Notes: generated by a model not told the origin, from the letters alone. Positions 1 through 9,033 are shown, counted from the stretch's first letter. The stretch is 64,000 nt of DNA from Nocardioides acrostichi (GCF_015319165.1 NZ_JADIVZ010000001.1:930001-994000); one strand, 5' to 3'. A program made the numbers and translations.

Positions 1-110
1 TCACGGAGCGCGGCGATGATGTGCAACCGCTTGGGGTCGGCGATCGCCTTGCACACGCCGGCGTAGAGCGCGTCGAGCTCGCGGCCCAGCGACGCAGTCG
101 GGTCGGTCAC
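1..110 (-). CDS. ArsR-family transcriptional regulator, N-terminus only (cut by window edge)
   Basis: Only the first 36 codons are visible; the rest lies beyond the left edge. The translation contains CKAIADPKRLHIIAAL, which matches helix 1-2 of the ArsR/SmtB winged-helix fold (usually LKALADPTRLRIL). The GTG start is preceded by GGAG at a 6-nt distance. The gene diverges from the Fe-S/molybdenum oxidoreductase operon and has a perfect 10-bp palindrome immediately upstream, so autoregulation and control of the sulfur genes are plausible. ArsR proteins of the BigR/SqrR type sense persulfides through two cysteines, but those positions are not in the visible part, so the ligand cannot be judged here. 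Confidence 0.7.
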   Translation of the reverse strand, partial: MTDPTASLGRELDALYAGVCKAIADPKRLHIIAALR

Positions 111-120
111 ATCGATCTCC

Positions 121-130
121 TGTCCGGACA
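121..130. promoter_or_regulatory. Palindromic operator candidate TGTCCGGACA
   Basis: Perfect 10-bp palindrome 10 bp upstream of the ArsR-type gene's GTG and about 90 bp upstream of the oxidoreductase operon. On the minus strand it directly follows an AT-rich GAATATTT stretch that could be the regulator's own -10. The same core recurs at 9060, 9138-9167, 12544 and 15074, before other genes of the island and the MMPL gene. Confidence 0.45.
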
Positions 131-143
131 AATATTCAGCGTG

Positions 144-173
144 TGACGGTGGTGTATGCGGCTAGCCTAACGT
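144..173 (+). promoter_or_regulatory. Candidate promoter of the oxidoreductase operon
   Basis: TGACGG (144-149) and TAACGT (168-173) are separated by 18 bp and precede the ATG at 221 by about 47 bp. This is the only sigma70-like pair seen in the divergent intergenic region in this direction. An alternative overlapping -10 is TAGCCT at 163-168. Confidence 0.3.
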
Positions 174-220
174 AGTGTGATCGAGCGCACACCGCCGAGC
201 CACTGAAGGGGGAGTCGCCC

Positions 221-1738
221 ATGAGGTACGGCTTCGCCATCGACCAACGCACCTGCATCGGCTGCCACGCCTGCACGGTCGCCTGCAAGACCGAGCACGA
301 GGTGCCGGTCGGGCAGTTCCGCACGTGGGTGAAGTACGTCGACTCCGGCACGTTCCCGGACACCACGCGCTCCTTCGGCGTCATGCGGTGCAACCACTGC
401 ACCGACGCCCCGTGCGTGAAGATCTGCCCGACCCAGGCGTTGTACAAGCGCGACGACGGCATCGTCGACTTCGACAACGAGCGCTGCATCGGCTGCAAGT
501 CGTGCATGCAGGCGTGCCCCTACGACGCGATCTACATCGACGAGAACACCCACACCGCGGCCAAGTGCAACCTCTGCGCGCACCGGGTCGACGACGACCT
601 CGAGCCGGCCTGCGTGGTGGTGTGCCCGACGCACTCGATCTGGGTCGGCGACCTCGACGACCCCACCTCGGGCATCGCCAAGCTGATCGCCACCGAGCAG
701 ACCCAGGTGCGCAGCCCGGAGCAGAACACGGGGCCGAACGTCTTCTACCTGGGGGCCGACCGGGCCGTGCTCGACCCGTTGGCCGCCCCGGTCGACGACA
801 CCTACATCTGGGCCAAGCCCGACGCGCAGCGTCTCGCCACGCAGGGCGACGTGCAGCCCGATCCCACCACGCACGCCCGCACCACCCTCAACACCGCGCA
901 CCCGCGGCCGTGGGGGTGGCGGGTCACCACCTATCTGTGGACCAAGGGCGTCGGGGCCGGGGCGCTCGCGTTGGCCCTGCTCGCCCACCTGCTCGGCGTC
1001 GACCTCGGCGGTCTCGGTGACGTCGTCGCGCCGGTGCTCGGCATCCTCGGCGGTGCGAGCACCGGGGCCCTGCTCGTCTGGGATCTCAAACGGCCCGACC
1101 GGTTCTACTACCTCTTCACCAAGCCGCACTGGAGTTCCTGGCTCGTGCTCGGCGGACTCGCGCTGGCCGGGTTCACGGGCGGCTCGGTGCTGTGGCTGAT
1201 CGCCTCACTGGCCGACCTGGGCGCGGCGCAGACGGTGCTCGCGTGGCTCGGCCTGCCGGCCGCGGCGATGATGGCCGGCTACACCGCGTTCCTCTTCGGC
1301 CAGGCCGAGGGACGCGACCTCTGGCAGTCGCCGCTGCTGTTCTGGCACCTGCTGGCCCAGGCCGTGATGGTCGGTGGCGGCGCGATGGCGCTGATCGCGC
1401 TGGCGGGTGACCTCTCGTCGTCGGCGATCGCCCTCGCCGGGGCGTTCCTCACGCTCGGCACAGCGCTGCACCTACTGATGCTCGCCGGCGAGTACGGCGG
1501 CCGGCACTCCAGCCGTCAGGCGGCCGTCGCCGCGCACCAGATCACCCACGGCCGTTACGCCGGCCACTTCTGGGGCGGCGCGGTGCTCCCGACCGGCGTC
1601 GCCCTCGTCGTGGCCGGACTCGGCTGGGGCCTCGGGTCGCTGCCGCTGCTGGCGGTGGCCGGCCTGATCGTGCAACCCGCCCTGCTCGTCTACGAGTCCT
1701 GCTTCGTGCGCGCCGGCCAGGATCCGGCGCTGTCCTAA
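221..1738 (+). CDS. Fused four-cluster [4Fe-4S] and NrfD-like membrane subunit (SoeB-SoeC-like)
   Basis: Predicted membrane-anchored electron-transfer protein (505 aa) that would carry electrons between the molybdenum subunit encoded next and the quinone pool. Sixteen cysteines occur in four groups (12/15/18/22, 57/60/65/69, 89/92/95/99, 116/119/131/135), the pattern of DmsB/PsrB/SoeB proteins with four [4Fe-4S] clusters. Residues about 235-500 form eight hydrophobic segments like NrfD/PsrC/SoeC. In described relatives these are two separate subunits; here they are one continuous frame. The ATG follows AAGGGGGA at a 7-nt spacing. The gene ends 17 nt before the catalytic subunit gene, so both are surely one operon. 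Whether the complex oxidises sulfite or reduces another sulfur compound cannot be proved from this gene. Confidence 0.85.
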   Translation: MRYGFAIDQRTCIGCHACTVACKTEHEVPVGQFRTWVKYVDSGTFPDTTRSFGVMRCNHCTDAPCVKICPTQALYKRDDGIVDFDNERCIGCKSCMQACPYDAIYIDENTHTAAKCNLCAHRVDDDLEPACVVVCPTHSIWVGDLDDPTSGIAKLIATEQTQVRSPEQNTGPNVFYLGADRAVLDPLAAPVDDTYIWAKPDAQRLATQGDVQPDPTTHARTTLNTAHPRPWGWRVTTYLWTKGVGAGALALALLAHLLGVDLGGLGDVVAPVLGILGGASTGALLVWDLKRPDRFYYLFTKPHWSSWLVLGGLALAGFTGGSVLWLIASLADLGAAQTVLAWLGLPAAAMMAGYTAFLFGQAEGRDLWQSPLLFWHLLAQAVMVGGGAMALIALAGDLSSSAIALAGAFLTLGTALHLLMLAGEYGGRHSSRQAAVAAHQITHGRYAGHFWGGAVLPTGVALVVAGLGWGLGSLPLLAVAGLIVQPALLVYESCFVRAGQDPALS

Positions 1739-1755
1739 GAGTCGAGGAGCACCCG

Positions 1756-4617
1756 ATGAGCACAGACCAGAACCGCCGCGAGACCGCGGGCTCGCCCGTG
1801 CCGGGCCCTGGCGTCCGCACACACGAGCACCTGCGCAGCTACCCGCACCCCGACACCTGGGACCACCACGTCGAGCACGACGCGAAGGCGCACCCACGCA
1901 AGGTGGCGCACACCTACTCGCTCATCCCGACCACGTGCTTCAACTGCGAGTCCTCCTGCGGCCTGCTGGCCTACGTCGACCACGACGACCTCTCGGTCAA
2001 GAAGTTCGAGGGCAACCCCGTGCACCCCGGCTCGCGCGGGCGCAACTGCGCCAAAGGCCCGGCCACGATCAACCAGGCGAACGACCCCGAGCGCATCCTG
2101 CACCCCATGAAGCGGGTCGGCCCGCGCGGCTCGGGCCAGTTCGAGGCCGTCAGCTGGGACGACGCCATCGCCGACATCGCGGCCCGCATCCGGTCCGCGA
2201 TCGTCGAGGACCGACGCGACGAGGTCATGTACCACGTCGGCCGCCCGGGCGAGGACGGCTTCGCCGAGCGGGTGCTGGCCGCGTGGGGCGTCGACGGGCA
2301 CAACAGTCACACCAACGTGTGCTCCTCCTCGGGCCGCACCGGCTACACGCACTGGATGGGCTTCGACCGGCCCTCGCCGGACTACGCGAACGCCCAGACC
2401 ATCGTGCTGCTCTCCGCGCACCTGGAGACCGGGCACTACTTCAACCCGCACGCCCAGCGCATCATGGAGGCCAAGCAGCGCGGCGCCAAGGTCGTCGTCC
2501 TCGATCCGCGGCTGTCGAACACCGCCAGCCACGCCGATCTGTGGATCTCACCCTGGCCGGGCAGCGAGGCCGCGATCTTCCTCGCCGTGGCGGCCACGCT
2601 GATCCGCGAGCGCCGCATCGACCGGGCGTTCGTCGAACGCTGGGTCAACTGGGACGTCTACCTGGAGCGCAAGCACCCCGGCACCCCCGTGGTCTTCGAG
2701 ACCTTCCTCGAGCACCTCGAGGCCGACTACGCCGAGTGGACGCCGGAGCGCGCCGCGGAGCTGGCGAGGATCCCGGTCGAGCAGGTGCACGAGCTGACCA
2801 AGCTCGTCGGGCAGGCCGGCACCCGACTGGCCACCCACACCTGGCGCTCGGCCACCGCGGGCAACCTCGGCGGCTGGCAGATCGCCCGGGCGCTGTTCTT
2901 CCTCAACGTGCTCACCGGCGCGGTCGGCACCGAGGGCGGCACGCACCCCAACGGCTGGGACAAGTTCATCGCGCACTTCCCCGACAAGCCGGAGGCGAAC
3001 GACGTCTGGTCGGAGATGCTGTGGCCTACCGAGTACCCGCTGTGCACCAACGAGATGTCGATCCTGCTGCCGCACTTCTTGAAGGACGGGCGCGGCAGGC
3101 TCGAGGTCTACTTCAGCCGCGTCTACAACCCGATCTGGGTCAACCCCGACGGGTTCTCGTGGATCGAGGCGCTGACCGACGAGTCCAAGGTCGGCCTGCA
3201 CGTGGCGCTCACGCCCACGTGGAGTGAGTCGGCCACGTTCGCCGACTACGTGCTGCCGATGGGTCACGCCGGCGAGCGGCACGACACGGTGTCGATGGAG
3301 ACCCACGCCGGCAAGTGGCTGGCCTTCCGCCAGCCCGTACGCCGGGTCGCGATGGCGCAGCAGGGCATCGCGTTCCAGGACTCCCGCGACGCCAACCCCG
3401 GCGAGGTGTGGGAGGAGAACGAGTTCTGGTACGAGCTGTCGTGGCAGATCGATCCCGACGGCTCACTCGGCATCCGACGCTTCTTCGAGTCCCGCGAGCA
3501 CCCGGGGCAGAAGATGACGATGGACGAGTACTACGAGATCCTCTTCGCCGAGTCCGTGCCAGGGCTGCCCGAAGCCGCCGCCGAGCGGGGCCTCACGCCG
3601 CTGGAGTACATGCGCAAGTTCGGCGTGTTCGAGGTCGCGAAGGACCAGTTCGCCCTGCACGAGCGGGTGCTCGGTGCCGACGAGCTCGCCGGCACCCACG
3701 TCGACGACCAGGGCGTCGTACGCAAGCCGGACGTCGGGCTCGACGTCGCACCGCCACTGGTGGGCGAGGCCGACTCGGTGGGCGTGCAGCACCGCGACGG
3801 CACCGTGACGCAGGGCTGGCTCTCGCCGTCCCGACGGCTGGAGCTGTTCTCCGAGACCCTGGCCGACTGGGGGTGGGAGGAGCACGCGGTGCCCGCCTAC
3901 TTCGAGTCACACGTGTCGGCGCGGCGCATCGACCGCGGCAACAGCGAGTTCGTGCTGATGCCGAACTTCCGGCTGCCCACGCTGATCCACACCCGCTCGG
4001 GCAACGCGAAGTACCTGAACGAGATCTCCAACACCCACCCGCTGTGGACCAACGTCGACGACGCCCGCGGGCTGGGCATCGCCACCGGCGATCTCGTGCG
4101 GGTCACGACCGAGATCGGCCACTTCGTGGCGCGGGCCTGGGCCACCGAGGCGATCCGGCCGGGCGTCGTGGGGCTCAGCCACCACATGGGCCGCTGGATG
4201 CAGGCAGGTCACCCCGGCTCGCGCTGGGTGATGGGCACGGTGGAGCTCGGCCACGAGGGCAGCGTGTGGAACCTGCGCTACACCGACGGCATCAGACCCT
4301 TCGAGAGCTCCGACCCCGACTCCTCGCGCATCACCTGGGACGACCCCGGCGTGCACCAGAACCTGGCCTTCCCGGTGCAGCCCGACCCGGTCTCCGGCAT
4401 GCACTGCTGGCATCAGTTGGTGCAGGTCACGCCCGCGCAGCCAGGCGATGAGTACGGCGATGTGCAGGTCGACGTCGCGAAGTCGCGCGAGGCCTATCGT
4501 CGCTGGCTCGAGATGACTCGCCCCGGGCCCGGCCCGGGCGGGCTGCGGCGTCCGGAGTTCCTCATGCGGCACGTCACGCCCAAGCGCTCGGCCTACCTGG
4601 CGGAGGTGCCGCGGTGA
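1756..4617 (+). CDS. Molybdopterin-dependent oxidoreductase catalytic subunit (SoeA-like)
   Basis: A 953-aa member of the DMSO reductase superfamily. Near the N-terminus Cys61, Cys64, Cys68 and Cys98 form the usual single [4Fe-4S] site, and Cys189 in NVCSSSG is a candidate molybdenum ligand, as in the PsrA/PhsA/SoeA group. The dinucleotide-binding domain lies in the last 150 residues or so (from LPTLIHTRSGNAKY). There is no twin-arginine signal, so the protein should stay in the cytoplasm, as proposed for the sulfite dehydrogenase SoeA and unlike periplasmic PsrA/PhsA. GAGGAG lies 6 nt before the ATG. Placement in an island with SQR, persulfide dioxygenases and a sulfite exporter favours sulfite oxidation. 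Thiosulfate or polysulfide reduction is the main alternative. Confidence 0.8.
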   Translation: MSTDQNRRETAGSPVPGPGVRTHEHLRSYPHPDTWDHHVEHDAKAHPRKVAHTYSLIPTTCFNCESSCGLLAYVDHDDLSVKKFEGNPVHPGSRGRNCAKGPATINQANDPERILHPMKRVGPRGSGQFEAVSWDDAIADIAARIRSAIVEDRRDEVMYHVGRPGEDGFAERVLAAWGVDGHNSHTNVCSSSGRTGYTHWMGFDRPSPDYANAQTIVLLSAHLETGHYFNPHAQRIMEAKQRGAKVVVLDPRLSNTASHADLWISPWPGSEAAIFLAVAATLIRERRIDRAFVERWVNWDVYLERKHPGTPVVFETFLEHLEADYAEWTPERAAELARIPVEQVHELTKLVGQAGTRLATHTWRSATAGNLGGWQIARALFFLNVLTGAVGTEGGTHPNGWDKFIAHFPDKPEANDVWSEMLWPTEYPLCTNEMSILLPHFLKDGRGRLEVYFSRVYNPIWVNPDGFSWIEALTDESKVGLHVALTPTWSESATFADYVLPMGHAGERHDTVSMETHAGKWLAFRQPVRRVAMAQQGIAFQDSRDANPGEVWEENEFWYELSWQIDPDGSLGIRRFFESREHPGQKMTMDEYYEILFAESVPGLPEAAAERGLTPLEYMRKFGVFEVAKDQFALHERVLGADELAGTHVDDQGVVRKPDVGLDVAPPLVGEADSVGVQHRDGTVTQGWLSPSRRLELFSETLADWGWEEHAVPAYFESHVSARRIDRGNSEFVLMPNFRLPTLIHTRSGNAKYLNEISNTHPLWTNVDDARGLGIATGDLVRVTTEIGHFVARAWATEAIRPGVVGLSHHMGRWMQAGHPGSRWVMGTVELGHEGSVWNLRYTDGIRPFESSDPDSSRITWDDPGVHQNLAFPVQPDPVSGMHCWHQLVQVTPAQPGDEYGDVQVDVAKSREAYRRWLEMTRPGPGPGGLRRPEFLMRHVTPKRSAYLAEVPR

Positions 4618-5744
4618 GGCTGTTCTCCTCCGCCTCCGACGCGGCCGTCGACGCCGCCGGCGTCGAGGCCGCGGTCGGTGCGGTGCACGACCCCGAGCTG
4701 AAGATCGGCCTCGCCGAGGCGGGCATGGTCGCGGCGGTCGAGGTCGACCGCCGCGGCACCGTGCACGTCACCCTGCGGCTCACCACCCCCACCTGCCCGA
4801 TGAAGCAGCAGTTGGCCGACGACGTCACGGCCGCCGCCGCGGCCATCGACGGCGTGCGCGGTGTCGAGGTGGGCTACGCCGCGATGACCGACTCCGAGCG
4901 GATGGCCCTGGCCCAGCGACTGCGCGGCAACCGTGGCCGGCAGCACCCGTTCGGACCCGACTCCGGCACCCGCATCTACGCGGTCGCCAGCGGCAAGGGT
5001 GGCGTGGGCAAGAGCTCGATCACCGCCAACCTCGCCGCCTCGCTGGCCGCGCAGGGCCAGCGCGTCGGTGTGCTCGACGCCGACGTGTGGGGCTACTCCG
5101 TGCCGCAGCTGTTCGGTGTGCGGCAGGCGCCGGTGGCGCTCAAGGGCCTGATGCTGCCGCCCCAGGCGCACGGGGTGTCGCTGATGAGCGTCGGCTTCCT
5201 CGTCGACGACGAGGAGCCCGTGATCTGGCGCGGCCCGATGCTGCACAAGGCCATCGAGCAGTTCCTCACCGACGTGCACTGGGGCGAGCTCGACGTGCTG
5301 CTCGTCGACCTGCCGCCCGGCACCGGTGACGTGACGCTCACCCTGCTCGAGCTGCTGCCCGACGCGCAGTTGATCACGGTCACCACGCCGCAGCCGGCCG
5401 CCCGCACGGTCGCCGCACGTGTGGGTCGGATGGCACTCGATGCCCGCATGCCGATCGCCGGGGTCATCGAGAACATGAGCGCGCTGGCGTGCGGCTCCTG
5501 CGGCGAGCACACCGCCCTGTTCGGCGAGGGCGGGGGAGCGCAGCTCGGCGAGCAGCTGGGCGTGCCGCTGCTGGGGCAGGTGCCGCTCGACCTCTCCCTG
5601 CGGGCAGCAGGGGACGCCGGGGTGCCGGTCGTCGTGGCCGACCCCGACGCCGCCTCGGCCCGCGAGCTGGCGCGCGTGGCGTCGTCCCTGCCCCACGTGC
5701 GGCGCAGCCTGGTCGGCCGGTCGCTGCCGCTCGCCGTCGTCTGA
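4614..5744 (+). CDS. mrp: Mrp/ApbC-family P-loop ATPase, Fe-S cluster carrier
   Basis: A 376-aa protein with an N-terminal MIP18/DUF59 domain (about residues 10-90) and a MinD/Mrp ATPase domain carrying the deviant Walker A SGKGGVGKSS, the Walker B-like DVLLVDLPPGTGD, and a CxxC pair (Cys293/Cys296) that in Mrp proteins bridges a [4Fe-4S] cluster in a dimer. Its GTG start overlaps the stop of the molybdenum subunit gene by 4 nt, so it is translationally coupled to it. Actinobacteria usually have a housekeeping mrp elsewhere, so this copy is likely dedicated to loading clusters into the five-cluster complex encoded upstream. The dedicated role is inferred; the family is clear. Confidence 0.88.
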   Translation: MRLFSSASDAAVDAAGVEAAVGAVHDPELKIGLAEAGMVAAVEVDRRGTVHVTLRLTTPTCPMKQQLADDVTAAAAAIDGVRGVEVGYAAMTDSERMALAQRLRGNRGRQHPFGPDSGTRIYAVASGKGGVGKSSITANLAASLAAQGQRVGVLDADVWGYSVPQLFGVRQAPVALKGLMLPPQAHGVSLMSVGFLVDDEEPVIWRGPMLHKAIEQFLTDVHWGELDVLLVDLPPGTGDVTLTLLELLPDAQLITVTTPQPAARTVAARVGRMALDARMPIAGVIENMSALACGSCGEHTALFGEGGGAQLGEQLGVPLLGQVPLDLSLRAAGDAGVPVVVADPDAASARELARVASSLPHVRRSLVGRSLPLAVV

Positions 5745-5753
5745 CCGCGAGGC

Positions 5754-6332
5754 TCAGGCAGACAGCTGGGCCAGGGCGGAGTCGAGGGTGGGCTCCTCGG
5801 AGCCGCGGTTCCACGGCATCTTCGAGAGCACCTGGGCCATGGCGCAGGTGTTGCTGGCCGCCGAGAACGTGAGTCCGGCGCCGATGCCGCCGGCCAGGAA
5901 CTTGGCGCGCGGCGCCTTCAGGCTGGCCAGGATGCCGAGGAGCACGATCGAACCGGCCGTCATGCGCACCTGGCGCTCCATCGCCCAGACCTGCTTGCCC
6001 CGGCGCACCGGCCGGCCCTCGCCGTCCCAGGCGCCGACGCCGCCACGCAGCACCCGGACGCCGGGAGCACCTGCGCTCGCGAGCGCTGCGGCGCCCTGCT
6101 CGGCGCGGGGGCCGGACTGGCACAGCACGACCGTGCCCGGCTTGAGCCGGGGCGCGATCGTGGCCGCGTTCGCCGACACCAGGGAGACCGGCACGTTGAC
6201 GGCACCCTCGAGGTGGGCTGCCTCGAACTCGGCGGGCGTGCGCACGTCGAGCAGCAGCGGCCGGTCGGCACTGTCGAGCAGCGTGGCGAGCTCGGCGGGG
6301 TCGATCTTGGAGCAGACGTCTGTGGCGGTCAT
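5754..6332 (-). CDS. Rhodanese with DUF2892 membrane tail (YgaP-like)
   Basis: A 192-aa protein. Residues 1-110 are a rhodanese domain with the persulfide-forming Cys71 in the loop CQSGPR. Residues about 120-170 form a DUF2892 membrane hairpin with the typical SNTCAM motif. YgaP in E. coli has the same order and is an inner-membrane sulfurtransferase facing the cytoplasm. It is the last gene of the leftward operon PDO1-SQR-rhodanese, 64 bp after the SQR gene, and its end meets the mrp gene convergently with only 9 bp between. It probably accepts sulfane sulfur from SQR or low-molecular-weight persulfides. Confidence 0.9.
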   Translation of the reverse strand: MTATDVCSKIDPAELATLLDSADRPLLLDVRTPAEFEAAHLEGAVNVPVSLVSANAATIAPRLKPGTVVLCQSGPRAEQGAAALASAGAPGVRVLRGGVGAWDGEGRPVRRGKQVWAMERQVRMTAGSIVLLGILASLKAPRAKFLAGGIGAGLTFSAASNTCAMAQVLSKMPWNRGSEEPTLDSALAQLSA

Positions 6333-6396
6333 GACGTGGTCAACTTCTCCTGGTTGGTGGGTGTTCCCGGATGCCGGATCAGATCTCGAGAGGCCT

Positions 6397-7596
6397 TCAG
6401 GCCCTGCCCTTGAGCATCAGGTTCCAGTACATGAACGGTAGCCCGTAGCGCTTGAGGTACCACATGTCCCTGCGCTCCTTGGTCGTGTCGATGATCGGGA
6501 ACGACGGGGTCACGTTGAACTCGTAGTCGAACTCGGCGAGCAGCATCTTGTTGCGGGCGGTGGTCAGCGGACACGAGGCGTAGCCGTCGTAGGAGGCGCT
6601 CGGCGTGCGACCGGCCATCACGTCGACGAGGTTCTGCACCAGCACCGGAGCCTGCTTGCGGATCGCCGCACCGGTCTTCGAGTTCGGGGTCGAGCCGGCG
6701 TCGCCGAGGGCGAACACGTCGGGGTAGCGGGTGTGTTGGAGGGTGTGCTTGTCGACCTGCACGTAGCCTCCTGCGTTGTCGGGGTCGGCCAGGGGCGTGG
6801 CCTTGACCCAGTCCGGAGCCGACTGGCGCGGCACCGCGTGCAGCATGTCGAAGTCGATCGACTCCTTCGAGCCGCCGTCGGCGTTGTGGGAGATGACCGC
6901 CTGCTTGCTCTCGCCGTCGATCTCGACGACCTCCGAGCTCTTCATCACCTCGATGCCGTAGTGCGCGACGACCTTCTCCAGTTCCTGGGCGAAGACCGGT
7001 ACGCCGAACATGCCCGGCGTGGGCAGCGACAGCACCACGCGGATCTGGTCGAGTACGCCCTGCTGACGCCAGTAGTCCGCGGCCAGGTAGGCGATCTTCT
7101 GGGGCGCACCGGCGCACTTGATCGGGTTGGCCGGCATCATGAAGACCGCGGTGCCCGAGGTCGTCCTCTTGATGTTCTCCCACGTCTGCGGGGCGGAGGA
7201 GTAGTCGTAGTTGCTCGTGACGCCGGGCGTCCTCATCGCCTCGGGCAGGCCGGGGGTCTTGTCCCAGTCGAGCTGGATGCCCGGGCACATGACGAGGTAG
7301 TCGTAGTCGACCGTGCGGCCGTCCTCGAGGCTGACCGACTTGTTCTCCGGGTCGACGCCGGCGGCCGCCGCCTTGATCCAGACGACGCCCTGCGGCATCA
7401 CCGACGCCTCGGTGCGCTCCGACTCCTTGGCCGGGGCGCAGCCGCCACCGACGAGGGTCCACAGCGGCTGGTAGAAGTGCTGGTCGGAGGGCTCGATGAG
7501 ACCGATGTCGCCGACCCCCTCCTTGCGCAGCCGCGCGGCGACGCTGATGCCCGCCGTGCCGCCGCCGACGATCAGGACCTTGTGGTGCTCGGCCAT
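6397..7596 (-). CDS. sqr: Sulfide:quinone oxidoreductase, type II (SQOR-like)
   Basis: A flavoprotein of 399 aa that oxidises sulfide to a persulfide and reduces quinone at the membrane. The FAD-binding motif VGGGTAGIS is near the N-terminus. Two cysteines sit where mitochondrial-type SQR has its redox pair: one in PIKCAGAPQK and one in YASCPLTTARNKMLLAEFDY, the latter context being typical of type II SQR. An in-frame ATG lies three codons upstream (to 7605), but GGGAG abuts it; the chosen ATG has that Shine-Dalgarno sequence 9 nt away. It sits between PDO1 and the YgaP-like rhodanese, 45 bp after the PDO gene, which matches the standard SQR-PDO-rhodanese pathway. Confidence 0.9.
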   Translation of the reverse strand: MAEHHKVLIVGGGTAGISVAARLRKEGVGDIGLIEPSDQHFYQPLWTLVGGGCAPAKESERTEASVMPQGVVWIKAAAAGVDPENKSVSLEDGRTVDYDYLVMCPGIQLDWDKTPGLPEAMRTPGVTSNYDYSSAPQTWENIKRTTSGTAVFMMPANPIKCAGAPQKIAYLAADYWRQQGVLDQIRVVLSLPTPGMFGVPVFAQELEKVVAHYGIEVMKSSEVVEIDGESKQAVISHNADGGSKESIDFDMLHAVPRQSAPDWVKATPLADPDNAGGYVQVDKHTLQHTRYPDVFALGDAGSTPNSKTGAAIRKQAPVLVQNLVDVMAGRTPSASYDGYASCPLTTARNKMLLAEFDYEFNVTPSFPIIDTTKERRDMWYLKRYGLPFMYWNLMLKGRA

Positions 7597-7641
7597 CCGA
7601 CTCATCTCCCTGGATTGATGGCTGTGTTGCAGAACCGGTTG

Positions 7642-9033
7642 CTAGGGCTGGGACGCGTCGGAGGAGGTGAGCCCGAGCTCCTCGGCGTGGTCGTAGGCAT
7701 CGTCGACCAGGACGACGTCGCGCCCGGCCCGCGCGAGCAGGCTCGCGGCGATCGAGGCGCGGAAGCCGGCCGCGCAGTGCACCCACAGCCGTCCCTCGGG
7801 CACCTCGTCGAGGCGGTCCAGCAGGCCGTGCATCGGCACGTGGGCAGACCCGCGGACGCCGCCGGCCGCGCGCTCGTCGTCGCGACGCACGTCGAGCACG
7901 ACGGACCCCTCGTGCTCGCCCTCGAAGTGGCGCTGGAGCTCCTTGAAGTCCACGCGCGGATAGCTGGCGAGTCCGTCGCTGCCGGCGAGGTCGCCGATGT
8001 CGCCGACCGCCTGGCCGTCAGGGCGATCGATGCCGATGCGCACGAGCTGGCGCTGCGCCGCAGCCACGTCGTCCGCGCTCTCGGCGAGCAGCGTGAGCGG
8101 GGTGCCCCATGGGATCAGCCAGCCCAGGTAGGTCGAGAACTGCCCGCCGAGCTCGATGCCCACGGAGCCGTCGAGGTGGCCGCCGGGGTAGACGGTGCGG
8201 CTGCGCAGGTCGACCACCCACTCGCCGGCGGAGATACGACGGCGCAGCTCGGCGGCGTCCACCGGCTCGGGCGCACTCAGGTCGATGGGGGCCGGACCCT
8301 CGAGGTTGCGCGGAGCCATGTGGGCGTAGTAGGCGGGGTACGCGGTGAGGTTGGCGACGAGCCGGGTGACGAAGGCGTCCTCGTCGGTCTCGGTGAGGGC
8401 GTCGTTGACCTGCTTCTGGTCACCGATCGTCGAGGAGTCGCCGCCGGAGGCCGAGCCGGAGGAGCAGAAGCTGCCGAAACCGTGCGTCGGGTACACGCCG
8501 GTGTCGTCGGGCAGGGTGTCGGCCAGCTTGTGGGCGGTGCGGAACTGGGCCCGGGTCAGCGCGTCGGTGTGCTCCTCGCCCAGCAGGTCGGTGCGGCCGA
8601 CGCTGCCGAAGAGCAGCGAGCCGCCGGTGAACACGGCCGGGGACTCATCGCCCGCGACGGCGTCGACGACGAAGGCCAGGTGGGTGTGGGTGTGGCCGGG
8701 CGTGGCCACGACTCGCACCCGCAGGCCGCCGTAGGTGCGCTCGTCGCCGTCGTGGACCGCCACGCGCTCGAAGGCCACCGGATCCTCGCCGTTGACCAGG
8801 TAGTCGGCGCCGGTCTCCTGGGCCAGCTGGAAGCCGCCCGTGACGTAGTCGTTGTGGATGTGGGTCTCGGCCACGGCGGCGATCTGCACTCTCAGTTCGC
8901 CGGCGCGGGCCACGACGCGGTCGATGTCGCGCTGAGGGTCGACGACCACGGCGGTCGTGCCGTCGTGGGCGATGTAGCTGCGATCTCCCAGGTCGCCCGT
9001 CTCGACGACCTCGATCGTGATTGCCGCTGCCAT
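7642..9033 (-). CDS. Persulfide dioxygenase fused to two rhodanese domains (PDO1)
   Basis: A metallo-beta-lactamase-fold persulfide dioxygenase (about residues 1-230), expected to turn glutathione- or mycothiol-type persulfide into sulfite. It shows THIHND, TPGHTHTH and YPTHGFGSFC as iron-ligand regions. Two rhodanese domains follow. The first (about 255-350) has no catalytic cysteine; its loop reads LLAESADD. The second (about 365-460) has VHCAAGFRAS with the active Cys. A GTG two codons upstream is possible, but the ATG chosen is better spaced from GAAGGCAGG. It leads the operon with SQR and the YgaP-like gene. Its paralogue at 10461 has diverged strongly, which suggests separate roles. Confidence 0.9.
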   Translation of the reverse strand: MAAAITIEVVETGDLGDRSYIAHDGTTAVVVDPQRDIDRVVARAGELRVQIAAVAETHIHNDYVTGGFQLAQETGADYLVNGEDPVAFERVAVHDGDERTYGGLRVRVVATPGHTHTHLAFVVDAVAGDESPAVFTGGSLLFGSVGRTDLLGEEHTDALTRAQFRTAHKLADTLPDDTGVYPTHGFGSFCSSGSASGGDSSTIGDQKQVNDALTETDEDAFVTRLVANLTAYPAYYAHMAPRNLEGPAPIDLSAPEPVDAAELRRRISAGEWVVDLRSRTVYPGGHLDGSVGIELGGQFSTYLGWLIPWGTPLTLLAESADDVAAAQRQLVRIGIDRPDGQAVGDIGDLAGSDGLASYPRVDFKELQRHFEGEHEGSVVLDVRRDDERAAGGVRGSAHVPMHGLLDRLDEVPEGRLWVHCAAGFRASIAASLLARAGRDVVLVDDAYDHAEELGLTSSDASQP

